In this document: positions 51,349-59,881 of the stretch, in pieces
Numbering within the stretch: position 1 is the first letter of the stretch
Layout: every line of letters begins with the position of its first letter
Assembly (NCBI GenBank): GCA_902363555.1
Contig: CABJAM010000010.1
Coordinates: 62,001-126,000 of the forward strand
Direction of reading: 5' to 3'
Source: Lachnospiraceae bacterium
GTDB taxonomy: Bacteria; Bacillota; Clostridia; Lachnospirales; Lachnospiraceae
Length of the DNA stretch: 64,000 bases
The notes under the pieces: generated by a model
What the model was told of the DNA's origin: nothing
Databases searched by the model: none
The model's input: only the letters and a program-made list of their open reading frames with translations
Translations under genes and position numbers: made by a program

Positions 51349-52148
51349 AAAAGCTGCTTAAAATAGAGTTTCGCAGAGCCTTCTGTCATCCGTTGATGGC
51401 CGCGGCGCTGGTCGCAGGCGTTTTGATCGCTGTTTCTCATGTGATTTTTCACGTATATCCGTTGCAGCAGTATATCTTTACAGAGGTTTATCCGCTGACG
51501 GTATTTCAGCAGTGGATGGGGGGAGAAAATACGTCGGTCCAGCCGACCCTGTATTTTCTGCTTGCGCCGCTTTTGTCGGCCATCCCCTATTTGTCCACAT
51601 TACATGAGGACCGTCACAGCGGGTATATAAAAAATATATTTACCCGGTCTGCCGCCATGGGCTATTACGGAGCAAAATATGTGGTAACCTTTCTTGTATC
51701 CGGGCTGGTGGCGGTCGTTCCTCTGGCGGTGAATTTACTTTTGTCGGCATTGATTTTACCTGCGGCAGTGCCACAGGCATTTACAGGACTTTATCCCATA
51801 AATAATCTCAGCCTGATGGGGGATTTGTTTTATACCAATCCATGGCTTTATATCGGCCTTTATCTGATATTGGATTTTGTGTTTTTTGGACTGCTGGCGA
51901 CGGTGGGGCTTCTGACCGCGTTTTTGACAGAGCATGTTTTTGTGGTCGTCCTCAGCCCGTTTATGGTATATCTGCTTACCTTTGCCATAACTCAGTTGAC
52001 GGGCCGGCATGAATACTGCTCTTATGCGTTTTTGCGCCCTAGCCAGCCGGTGGTCAGTCAGTGGGCGATCGTGGCGGGCGAAATCGCCGTGCTTATACTG
52101 TTAGGAGGGGGTTATTTTGTTGTGGCAAAGAAAAGCGAGAGCTGTTAG
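51345..52148 (+). CDS. ABC-2 type membrane subunit (1)
   Basis: This 267-residue protein has about six hydrophobic segments and a cytoplasmic basic N-terminus (KKLLKIEFRRAFCHPLMAAA). It belongs to the loosely conserved ABC-2 permease group. It overlaps both neighbours in the operon. Together with the two further membrane proteins and the ATPase at 53830 it should form an exporter. Confidence 0.78.
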   Translation: MKKLLKIEFRRAFCHPLMAAALVAGVLIAVSHVIFHVYPLQQYIFTEVYPLTVFQQWMGGENTSVQPTLYFLLAPLLSAIPYLSTLHEDRHSGYIKNIFTRSAAMGYYGAKYVVTFLVSGLVAVVPLAVNLLLSALILPAAVPQAFTGLYPINNLSLMGDLFYTNPWLYIGLYLILDFVFFGLLATVGLLTAFLTEHVFVVVLSPFMVYLLTFAITQLTGRHEYCSYAFLRPSQPVVSQWAIVAGEIAVLILLGGGYFVVAKKSESC

Positions 52149-52944
52149 AAGTATGCCGGTCATCGGTGAGTTTTTTAGTACAGTCCGCTGCCATCCTCTG
52201 TTGAGTATTCTTACACCCGTGCTGCTGGCTGTAGCCGTAGTTGTGCGGACTCGCCAGTTATTTGACTTTTACAGTACAAGTCATCAGGTTCTTGCCTGTG
52301 CTGCTGATGCATTTGTGGCGGTGGATGCCGGATTAGGCACAGATATGGGGCTTAAAGGCATTGTCCTGCTTCCCCTATTTCTATGTATGCTCATGGTTTT
52401 TTCAAAAAATGACAGCAGGGAGCAGTATGTGCTCCGGCGGCGCTCCCGCAGCACTATGTGGCGCATTCTTTTTACCAAAATGATTGCCCTGTCTCTTGTT
52501 TTGTCGGCCTTTCTGACGGCGATTACCGCGTTGACGGGGATACGGATGACGGATAAACTAATGAACTGGAACGAAAAGGGAAGCATTTTCTGGGCGTTGT
52601 GCAGAGAAAGCCTGGATTACGAATTGACATTTGCAAAAGTTGCCTTTGTATTCTTTTTTGTGATTTTTATGACGCTGGTATTTACCGGAGCTGTATTTCT
52701 TTTGATGCAGTGGTTATTTTCAAATATGTTCGTGGGCTGGATGCTCTGTATGGGGCTTGTCTTTTCGGAAACTTTTATCGGAGGAACGGTCTGCGTATTT
52801 TACGGTAGAGTAACTATCGGCTATTTCTTATGGATTGAGAGTTTTCCTTTGGTAACACTTGTAATCGGCAGTCTGGCAGTGGTGCTTTTATTTACGGGCG
52901 CAGGCTATTACTTTGGGAGGAGGAAGGAGTTTTATGGGAAATAA
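52117..52944 (+). CDS. ABC-2 type membrane subunit (2)
   Basis: This is a 275-residue membrane protein. The start is TTG 52117, with AGGAGGGG six bases upstream, inside the end of the preceding gene (32-base overlap). About six hydrophobic segments are visible, the first after SIL TPVLLAVAVVV near residue 25. The family can only be guessed from operon context and layout. It overlaps the next gene by 11 bases. Confidence 0.75.
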   Translation: MLWQRKARAVRSMPVIGEFFSTVRCHPLLSILTPVLLAVAVVVRTRQLFDFYSTSHQVLACAADAFVAVDAGLGTDMGLKGIVLLPLFLCMLMVFSKNDSREQYVLRRRSRSTMWRILFTKMIALSLVLSAFLTAITALTGIRMTDKLMNWNEKGSIFWALCRESLDYELTFAKVAFVFFFVIFMTLVFTGAVFLLMQWLFSNMFVGWMLCMGLVFSETFIGGTVCVFYGRVTIGYFLWIESFPLVTLVIGSLAVVLLFTGAGYYFGRRKEFYGK

Positions 52945-53707
52945 ACAGTTTGGGCGGCTGCTCAAATATGATTTGACGGTGAGTCTCCTTCAGAACAGGG
53001 GCCGGATATTAGGCGGTGTTGTGGTACAGTTTTTTATCTGTGGTATCGTCCTTGTCAATTCGGTCAATAAGCGGGATTTCTTCGACGCCTTTACGGCCTT
53101 AATGTGGGGGTCAAATGAATATATTCCGGAATCCGGAGGTGAGTTTATGCTTCCGGTGGCCTGGCTGGTTATTATGCTTTACGCGCTGTTTATTGTGGCT
53201 GCACTTCCGAATCAGAGCCTGAACGGCTCCGGGAAAATTGCTTTTATAAAGAGCGTTGAACGGAAATGGTGGTGGGCGTCGAAGTGCATCTGCATTACCA
53301 TAATAATATGCGCCAGCTTTTTACTGCTGTATGGGATGCTGTTTTTTCAAGTGCTGGTTTCTGGCGGATTTGCCGCGGTTGGCGCAGGTTTCGGCGGGGG
53401 TTCGGGAGCCGTGGCCTGGGGATTTGTCCTGCCGGTACTTGTCTGCATTTCCCTCGCCATTGCAGAAAATACGATAGCGTTGTTTTTAAATCCGGCGGCA
53501 GGATATATATCTGCCATTGTGCTTCTGGTAGTATCGGCATATTTTAAGCGGGGATGGCTGTTGGGAAATTATGGAATGCTGGCACGTATCCAGCCGTATT
53601 CGGAAAATGGCCTGCCGCCGGAAGCTGGGCTTATATGGACCGCAGTTGTGATTGCCCTGTCGATCGCCGCAGGCGCATGGAAATTGCGGCGCAGCGATTT
53701 AATGTGA
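52934..53707 (+). CDS. ABC-2 type membrane subunit (3)
   Basis: This 257-residue protein starts at ATG 52934, with GGAAGGAG upstream. It has about six hydrophobic segments and a Gly/Ala-rich helix (FAAVGAGFGGGSGAVAWGFV). Three different membrane subunits served by a single ATPase is more than the usual one or two. The 120 bases after it contain a 19-base tandem repeat before the ATPase gene. Confidence 0.75.
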   Translation: MGNKQFGRLLKYDLTVSLLQNRGRILGGVVVQFFICGIVLVNSVNKRDFFDAFTALMWGSNEYIPESGGEFMLPVAWLVIMLYALFIVAALPNQSLNGSGKIAFIKSVERKWWWASKCICITIIICASFLLLYGMLFFQVLVSGGFAAVGAGFGGGSGAVAWGFVLPVLVCISLAIAENTIALFLNPAAGYISAIVLLVVSAYFKRGWLLGNYGMLARIQPYSENGLPPEAGLIWTAVVIALSIAAGAWKLRRSDLM

Positions 53708-53712
53708 ACTCG

Positions 53713-53788
53713 GCAATCCAACACGAGCGCAGCAATCGAACATGAGCGCAGCGTTACAACATGCGAGCAGCAAATCAACATGGCCCCG
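53713..53788 (+). repeat. Four tandem 19-base repeats between permease and ATPase genes
   Basis: Units start at 53713, 53732, 53751 and 53770: GCAATCCAACACGAGCGCA, GCAATCGAACATGAGCGCA, GCGTTACAACATGCGAGCA and GCAAATCAACATGGCCCCG. Similarity falls from left to right; AACA(T/C)G is kept in all. No palindrome is contained within a unit. It lies inside the operon, 6 bases after the permease stop. Confidence 0.75.
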
Positions 53789-53829
53789 CGGCTTACAGCG
53801 ATTTATTAAGAGAGTTTGAGGTGAAAGAT

Positions 53830-54480
53830 ATGTACATAGAAATTAAAAATCTGACAAAAACCATACGAGGTGTGACCGTACTGGATCATATCACCATGAC
53901 CCTTGAGGGCGGCCATATTTATGGCCTGCGGGGAAAAAACGGTTCTGGAAAGACGATGTTTATGCGGGCGCTCTGCGGCCTGATCCTGCCAACTGAGGGA
54001 AGCATATGCATGGATGGAAAGCTTTTGGGCCGGGATATGTCCTTTCCGGAAAGCGTGGGCGCACTGATTGAAAATCCGGCGTTTCTCGGCGGATATACCG
54101 GTTTTGATAATCTAAAGCTGCTGGCATCCATAAAAAATGAGATTTCCGATACGGATATCCGGGCGGCCATGACTGCCGTGGGGCTGGAGCCGGAGGATCG
54201 TCGAAAATACCGGAAATATTCACTTGGGATGAAGCAGCGCCTTGGGATCGCATGTGCGGTTATGGAAAAGCCGTCGCTTCTCCTTCTGGACGAGCCGATC
54301 AATGCTCTGGATGAACAGGGCGTAAAGCTGATCAAGAAATTGATTCTTAAAATGAAGGCTGCCGGAGCGATCATTATCGTGGCCTGCCATGACAGCGGCG
54401 AGCTGGAATACTTATCCGATGAAATTTTCTTGGTTGCTGAGGGGAAGATAAAAAAAGAAGAGCGGGGGGATATGGGTTGA
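53830..54480 (+). CDS. ABC transporter ATPase
   Basis: This is a short 216-residue ATPase with Walker A GKNGSGKTMF, signature SLGMKQRLGIA, Walker B LLLLDEPINALDEQG and the H-loop CHDSGEL. ATG 53830 with GAGGTGAAAG upstream is the best start; the longer frame to 53761 would run over the tandem repeats. It is likely to energise the membrane subunits encoded just upstream. Its TGA overlaps the TTG of the next gene. Confidence 0.9.
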   Translation: MYIEIKNLTKTIRGVTVLDHITMTLEGGHIYGLRGKNGSGKTMFMRALCGLILPTEGSICMDGKLLGRDMSFPESVGALIENPAFLGGYTGFDNLKLLASIKNEISDTDIRAAMTAVGLEPEDRRKYRKYSLGMKQRLGIACAVMEKPSLLLLDEPINALDEQGVKLIKKLILKMKAAGAIIIVACHDSGELEYLSDEIFLVAEGKIKKEERGDMG

Positions 54481-55040
54481 AAAAGTATATATTTATTGGC
54501 CTGGCGGCAATGGTAGCGATGACCGGCTTTTTCGTCCGTTTTGTTTCGCTGAACCGGCAGTATCCAAGCCCCCGGGTAAATGTAGCGGCCATGGGCCAGC
54601 CGCTGCCGGCCGGGGGCTATAAGGTGACGCTAAACCGTCTGGCGCTTGAGGACGGCAGCGCTGTGCAGGAGCTTCTGCCCGGTTACGTGGCCGCGTATAC
54701 AGAGGATAATAAAATTTATCCGGCGGAAAAAGAGAAGCTTCTCATGGCGGAGCTGACCGTTGAAAAAACATCCGCTTCGGCGCAGGCGCTGGATCTGACG
54801 ACACTGGCCTTTGAAGCCGGGGCATGGAGCTCACATTTTGATGCAGAACTTTTTATGTCTCAAAATCCAAAGCTTCAGGGGCTTTTGCTGGATATGGAGG
54901 TGGGCGAGCCGGTGGTTTTGAAATTACCGGTAGTGCTCCTGGAGGATGCATTTACACGGCCGCAGTGGAAGGACATCGGGCAAATGGATTTTTCCGTTGT
55001 ATGGAGCGCTTATCCTGAGAAATACTTGTTTACCCGATGA
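54477..55040 (+). CDS. Membrane-anchored extracytoplasmic protein, DUF5028-like
   Basis: This 187-residue protein starts at TTG 54477, overlapping the ATPase stop (TTGA). One N-terminal membrane segment (about 3-22) is followed by a beta-rich domain with features like small ligand-interacting domains of the DUF4352/DUF5028 group (YKVTLNRLALEDG; LLMAELTVEKTS). It closes the lipoprotein-ABC operon and may act outside the membrane with the lipoprotein. It converges on the GntR-type gene 19 bases later; no terminator is obvious between them. Confidence 0.7.
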   Translation: MKKYIFIGLAAMVAMTGFFVRFVSLNRQYPSPRVNVAAMGQPLPAGGYKVTLNRLALEDGSAVQELLPGYVAAYTEDNKIYPAEKEKLLMAELTVEKTSASAQALDLTTLAFEAGAWSSHFDAELFMSQNPKLQGLLLDMEVGEPVVLKLPVVLLEDAFTRPQWKDIGQMDFSVVWSAYPEKYLFTR

Positions 55041-55059
55041 CGTTTTGCCAGACACCTAT

Positions 55060-56535
55060 TTAAAGCAATGCGATATCTCCCGATAACAGATCCGCAGTTT
55101 CCGGAAATCGTGAAATGATTGTACAAACATCCCGGTAAATCTGGCGAAATGCCTGATCCAGGGCGTCAGGCAGTCCGGCCCGGCTGGGAGCTTTCAGAGC
55201 TTCCACCACCTGCTCGGTGGCCTGCTTTAATACGTGCGGGTCCGGATAATAGGATTCATCGATGGACAGCAGATAATATCCCCATAAAAGCGTATCATCC
55301 AGTTGTCTGTAAATATTTTGCAGTGAATGGCAGGGGGCCATGTGTACGGCGCAATGCATCAGTAGCTGCACCGACAATGGGCTGATACGGTCATTGGATG
55401 CGGAATAAAGCCGGGCTTCCATATCCGGCGTCCAATCGACAGAAGCCGGGGAAAATGCCGGCGCACAGCCGCGTGTGGTCAGCGCCATGATTTCCAGCGC
55501 TTCGATAAAACGTTTCAGCCGCTGCCGTATGGTCGGGTTTTGGAAATCAATGCTGCCCTTGAAGCTTTCGCTGCTGCTCATGGAGATGACGGTTCCTTTT
55601 TTATCAATGGTCTGTGCGACGCCAAGGGAGTTGAGCAGGGCCAGGGCGCGGCTGGCGGTGTCCTTCATCACACCGTATTCCTCCATCAGCTTTGGAATCG
55701 ATGGAAGATATTGCTGTTCATCAAATTCCCGGCCGGCGATGCGGCGCAAAATGGTCATGGCAAGCCGGGAGTACAGCTCGGAGCCATCCTTGATCCGAAA
55801 CCAGCGGATGTCCTTATCCGTGGGTGTCAAGGCGTCCGCCTGGCGGCTCAGCTCTGAAAGATATGTATCGACCTTCCCGGCGACGTCACGGTATAAATGG
55901 CAAAGACTGCTGTAAAAATCATCAAACTGCCGGCCCTCAATCTGTTCGATGGCATTGGCCATAAAGGTTTTCAAACGCAGGGCGGTCAGTGACATGGGGT
56001 TTGTTGTATTTGGGGCGGCAAAATAGGGAACATGGAGATAATTTTCCGCATCTACTTCCAAATCCATCATCAGCTCATTATTTAAAGGGCGCAGCAGTTG
56101 GGTAAAAAAGGCATTGGCCTGCTCAAAAAGTTCCGGCGCCGGCATCGTATCGGTGATACTGGCCTCGATCTGTTTAAAGAGATAAAGCTTTTCGCGGTTA
56201 TACCGTTTGGCCGCTTCGGTATAGAGGGCAGGAAGCAGCAGCCCAAGCCCATGAAATGCGTCCGCTATGGCGTTTTGGCTTTGGGCAAGCGCATTGATAC
56301 GCATCTGGGGAGTTACATCGCAGATCACGATGGCCGGCTGGCCCAGGGCGGTCCGTATATAGCCGTTATTATCCAGCATTTTCATAACCCTGCGTATCGT
56401 GGTGATGCCCACGTTGTATTGGCGGCAAAGCTTCTGTTGGGAGGGCAGCGCCTGTCCCTGGAGGAAAACGCCGCTTTCGATGTCAGAAATCAGGGAATGA
56501 TAGACATATTCATATAATTTTCGTTCCTGGCGCAT
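55060..56535 (-). CDS. GntR-type regulator with two winged-helix domains
   Basis: This 491-residue protein starts at ATG 56535 (- strand), with AAGGAG eight bases upstream; GTG 56544 is possible but overlaps that site. Residues about 3-65 are a GntR winged helix (GVFLQGQALPSQQKLCRQYN, VGITTIRRVMKML). A second one lies at about 250-315 (GREFDEQQYLPSIPKLMEEY, TASRALALLNSLGVAQTIDK, KGTVIS). No FCD or UTRA effector domain was recognised in between. It is divergent from the Hpt and hybrid-kinase genes and may control them. Confidence 0.78.
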   Translation of the reverse strand: MRQERKLYEYVYHSLISDIESGVFLQGQALPSQQKLCRQYNVGITTIRRVMKMLDNNGYIRTALGQPAIVICDVTPQMRINALAQSQNAIADAFHGLGLLLPALYTEAAKRYNREKLYLFKQIEASITDTMPAPELFEQANAFFTQLLRPLNNELMMDLEVDAENYLHVPYFAAPNTTNPMSLTALRLKTFMANAIEQIEGRQFDDFYSSLCHLYRDVAGKVDTYLSELSRQADALTPTDKDIRWFRIKDGSELYSRLAMTILRRIAGREFDEQQYLPSIPKLMEEYGVMKDTASRALALLNSLGVAQTIDKKGTVISMSSSESFKGSIDFQNPTIRQRLKRFIEALEIMALTTRGCAPAFSPASVDWTPDMEARLYSASNDRISPLSVQLLMHCAVHMAPCHSLQNIYRQLDDTLLWGYYLLSIDESYYPDPHVLKQATEQVVEALKAPSRAGLPDALDQAFRQIYRDVCTIISRFPETADLLSGDIALL

Positions 56536-56735
56536 GGCGTCCACTCCTTCGTTGCAATCTGTTTTTACGATTCACAGGCTTGTCTTAGCCGATGAACAGT
56601 AACTATTTTTATTATATCAACGATTTCATATTTCTTCAACTTGCAATCTTTCTGCAATTAAGTTAGAATAGGCTTATAGCCAAAATAGGAAAGAATGAAG
56701 AAAGCGCTACGCTGTTCATGGAAGGAATGAAGATA

Positions 56736-57095
56736 ATGACTTTAGAGGAATGTTATACCCGTATGGGAGCGGATTACGCGGATGTACTCCAGCGTTTGGG
56801 AAATGAGGAGCGTATCCAACGTTTTTTACGGATGTTTATAGAGGAGGAGAGCTTTGACAGGCTTTGCACAGCACTGAAGGAGCAAAATGCGGAGGCAGCG
56901 TTTCGCGCGGCCCACTCGCTAAAAGGTATTTGTATGAATATGGGCTTTACAGTACTTCGCGCTTCATCGGATGCGCTGACGCAGGAGCTTCGTACAGGAA
57001 GTGTCACCGAAAAAGCAAAGCTGCTTGGAACGCAGGTTGCGCAGGATTATCATTTGGCGGTGCAAACGGTCCGTGAATATCTTTATGGGAGGTAA
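56736..57095 (+). CDS. Histidine phosphotransfer (Hpt) protein
   Basis: This is a 119-residue all-helical protein. The phospho-histidine motif is FRAAHSLKGICMNMGF (about residue 58). ATG 56736 has GGAAGGA nine bases upstream; in-frame ATGs at 56718 and 56727 are alternatives. It is a stand-alone Hpt, a relay between receivers. The hybrid kinase starts six bases after its stop, so the two are expressed together and should form one phosphorelay. Confidence 0.9.
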   Translation: MTLEECYTRMGADYADVLQRLGNEERIQRFLRMFIEEESFDRLCTALKEQNAEAAFRAAHSLKGICMNMGFTVLRASSDALTQELRTGSVTEKAKLLGTQVAQDYHLAVQTVREYLYGR

Positions 57096-57100
57096 GGTCG

Positions 57101-59527
57101 ATGGAAAATGCGTACGAGGGCTTTGGCCGGACCGGTTATGAATATGATACGTTGATGAATCTGCTCCAGGTCAGTGTCAGCAAGCATTTGCTGGATGAAA
57201 ATTTCACGCTGATATGGGCCAATGATTTTTATTATAATCTGATTGGGTATTCCAGAGAAGAATATGAGAGGCTCTACCACAATAAGCCGACACTGTACTA
57301 TATGAATGACGCCCTTGGAATCCATGACGAGGTGCTGTGGAAGCAGCTTGAGGAAGCGGTGGTCCGTGCCATAAATGCCGGAGAAAAAGGCTTTTCAATG
57401 GTCGGTCAGATGCGTCAGAAAAATAACAGTGAGTACATATGGGTGCGGATGACGGCCAGATTTACAGATGAATATATTGACGGACACCAGGTTTCGTACA
57501 CGGCCATGACCGATATCAGCGATGTGATGCGTATGCAGCTTGAGCAGACGGTGACCTATGACAACCTTCCAGGATTTGTTGCTAAATTTAAAGTATCCCA
57601 GTCTCTGGATTTTACACTGTTGGATGCCAATGACCGTTTTTATGAATTTTTCGGAGAGGAAAGTTTGAAAAATATGGACTATCCTCTGTTCCGCCACAAT
57701 GTGGAGCGCAATTGGGATATATTTGAAGCGCACCGGAGCGCCCTGATCCATGGCGATCCGGTTCATTTTACTGTGCAAATGAGTGACCGCCATGGCAATG
57801 ACGCCTGGCTCCAGCTCAATGCCTCCTGTGTCAGTCATCAGGACGGTGACCCGGTATATCTTGTTATTTATATTGATGTGACCAATGAAACCGAGCTGCG
57901 CCATATGCAGAAGAAGCTGGAGGAGCAGGCCGGACAACTGCGCCAGGCATTAACGGAGGCCCGGCAGGCCAACCGGGCGAAATCGGATTTTCTGTCGCGC
58001 ATGAGCCATGATATACGCACGCCCCTCAATGCCGTGCTGGGGATGAAGGATATCGCGGTCGCTCATTTGGATGATCCGGATAAGGTGCGGGATTGCCTGA
58101 AAAAGATCGGCCTGTCGGGGCAGCACCTGCTGAGTCTGATCAATGATGTTCTTGATATGTCCAAGATCGAGAGCGGGGAAATGGCACTGAGGGAGGATAC
58201 GGTCTGCCTGCCGGAGGTCCTTGAAAATATCGTAACCATTATGCAGCCCCAGTTTAAAGAAAAGAACCAGTGGTTTTCCATACGTCTTCAGTGCGTCATC
58301 CACGAACAGCTCATGGGCGATGCCCTGCGGCTGCGCCAGGTATTTTTAAATATATTGTCCAATGCCTGCAAATTTACGCCAAAGGATGGCAGGATCACTA
58401 TGGATGTGCGGGAACTGTCCTCCGATGAGGGGATTGCCTGGTTTACTTTTATTATTTCCGATTCGGGTATCGGTATGAAGCCGGAATTTATGGAGCATCT
58501 GTTTACAGCTTTCAGCCGGGAGCAGGACAGCCGTGTAGATAAGATCGAGGGCACCGGTCTGGGGATGGCCATTACAAAAAAGATTGTGGATATGCTGGGC
58601 GGCACGATCGATGTGGAGAGCGTGCAGGGAAAGGGAACGACGTTTAAGGTTACCCTGCCGATGAAGATCGGGGAGCAGGAGGAAATGGACGAAACATTTC
58701 CGGATTTGAAAATCATTGTGGCGGATGACGATGCGATCATGTGTGAGTATACGCTGGAAATGCTAGAGCGTATCGGCATTTATGCCGAGTGTGTCAGCGA
58801 TGGGATGCAGGCTGTGGCAGAGATCGCCCGGGCAAAGCAGGACGGATGTATGTACGATGCCGTCTTTTTGGATTGGAAAATGCCCGGGCTTAATGGCCTT
58901 GAGACGACCCGGCGTATACGGGAAATCTGCGGCAGCGAGCTGCCTATTTTGATCATATCCGCGTATGACCAAAGTGAGATCGAGCAGGAGGCCAGGGCGG
59001 CCGGCATAAATGGATTTCTCCAGAAGCCCATTTTTGTATCCACCCTCATACGGGGGCTGAAGCAGTACGTGCTTGGGCAACTGCCGGTATCGGATACGGC
59101 TCAGGCCGGCGCCGCCGTCCAATTTAAAGGCCGCCATATCCTTCTTGCGGAGGATAATCTGTTTAACCAGGAGGTAGCTGTGGAGCTTCTTGAAGATATG
59201 GGAGCAATCGTGGATATTGCAGATAACGGCCAGAAGGCCGTGGAGGTATTTGATCAGTCGGCCAATGGCTACTATGCTCTGATCCTGATGGATATACAGA
59301 TGCCGGTGATGAATGGTTATACGGCAACGCAGATGATCCGGGGGCTTTCACGGGAGGATGCAAAGCATGTACCGATCGTCGCCATGACAGCCGATGCTTT
59401 TGCTGAGGACATCCGCGCCGCGATGGAGGCCGGAATGAACGGACATCTGGCGAAGCCTTTGGATAAAGGAACATTGAAACGGGAAATCAGTAAGTGGCTT
59501 GGAACGGAGCGTAAAATTGGCCAATGA
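57101..59527 (+). CDS. Hybrid histidine kinase: PAS - PAS - HisKA - HATPase - REC - REC
   Basis: This 808-residue protein lacks membrane segments. PAS-type domains lie at about 15-135 and 150-265, a coiled coil at about 266-295, then HisKA SDFLSRMSHDIRTPLNAVLG and the ATP-binding domain (NILSNACKFTPKDG, DSGIGM, GTGLGMAI). Two receivers follow: IIVADDDAIMCEY with VFLDWKMPGLNG, and ILLAEDNLFNQE with LILMDIQMPVMNG. GGGAGGT lies before the ATG. Paired with the Hpt protein it can form a multistep relay; no output regulator with DNA-binding domain is encoded next to it. Confidence 0.92.
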   Translation: MENAYEGFGRTGYEYDTLMNLLQVSVSKHLLDENFTLIWANDFYYNLIGYSREEYERLYHNKPTLYYMNDALGIHDEVLWKQLEEAVVRAINAGEKGFSMVGQMRQKNNSEYIWVRMTARFTDEYIDGHQVSYTAMTDISDVMRMQLEQTVTYDNLPGFVAKFKVSQSLDFTLLDANDRFYEFFGEESLKNMDYPLFRHNVERNWDIFEAHRSALIHGDPVHFTVQMSDRHGNDAWLQLNASCVSHQDGDPVYLVIYIDVTNETELRHMQKKLEEQAGQLRQALTEARQANRAKSDFLSRMSHDIRTPLNAVLGMKDIAVAHLDDPDKVRDCLKKIGLSGQHLLSLINDVLDMSKIESGEMALREDTVCLPEVLENIVTIMQPQFKEKNQWFSIRLQCVIHEQLMGDALRLRQVFLNILSNACKFTPKDGRITMDVRELSSDEGIAWFTFIISDSGIGMKPEFMEHLFTAFSREQDSRVDKIEGTGLGMAITKKIVDMLGGTIDVESVQGKGTTFKVTLPMKIGEQEEMDETFPDLKIIVADDDAIMCEYTLEMLERIGIYAECVSDGMQAVAEIARAKQDGCMYDAVFLDWKMPGLNGLETTRRIREICGSELPILIISAYDQSEIEQEARAAGINGFLQKPIFVSTLIRGLKQYVLGQLPVSDTAQAGAAVQFKGRHILLAEDNLFNQEVAVELLEDMGAIVDIADNGQKAVEVFDQSANGYYALILMDIQMPVMNGYTATQMIRGLSREDAKHVPIVAMTADAFAEDIRAAMEAGMNGHLAKPLDKGTLKREISKWLGTERKIGQ

Positions 59528-59632
59528 AGCCGGTCGCCGCAGGCGGCTCAAATAGGTCTGCGGTACTGTTTTAGAGCCCGCCCCTGAATCGTAGCCAGTA
59601 AGGATAAGTAAAATAAAAAATAAAGATGTCTC

Positions 59633-59661
59633 TTGCATCGGGATTATTTTTTGTGTATAAT
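59633..59661 (+). promoter_or_regulatory. Strong sigma-A-type promoter of a short unit
   Basis: TTGCAT (59633-59638), 17 bases, TATAAT (59656-59661). About 150 bases downstream a strong terminator is found, with a TTTGGAGG ribosome site and GTG (59738) in between. Confidence 0.7.
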
Positions 59662-59667
59662 GGAAAT

Positions 59668-59858
59668 GCGCTGGAGCAGGAGATGCTCAGGTGCGAGAAC
59701 AGGACACTAATTTTATTTTGTTATTTGGAGGATTATTGTGAAGGACAACGCTGATAGCGACGCCGGGCCGTATCACAGTCAGAATAAGCGAAAGCATATA
59801 AAAAAATCACAAGGCATAGTCACGCCCTTAAACAGGGTGTTTGACTATGCCTTTTTTT
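59668..59858 (+). ncRNA. Possible short transcript (about 190 bases), small RNA or leader
   Basis: It is bounded by the promoter at 59633 and the terminator at 59811. The frame from GTG 59738 has a good ribosome site but runs through the terminator into repeat family A without a stop, so a protein is unlikely unless translation ends by other means. No known RNA family was recognised. It could also be the decayed 5' end of a lost gene. Confidence 0.4.
59811..59858 (+). terminator. Strong intrinsic terminator
   Basis: AAGGCATAGTC (59811-59821) and GACTATGCCTT (59843-59853) form a perfect stem with an inner ACGCCCT/AGGGTGT stem, followed by TTTTT. Confidence 0.85.
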
Positions 59859-59881
59859 GCAATTTGTCGCAAGCTGTGGGG

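Noticed and set aside
53713..53788. CRISPR or iteron-type origin
   Set aside because: Only four degenerate 19-base units without spacers, inside an operon; no replication gene nearby.
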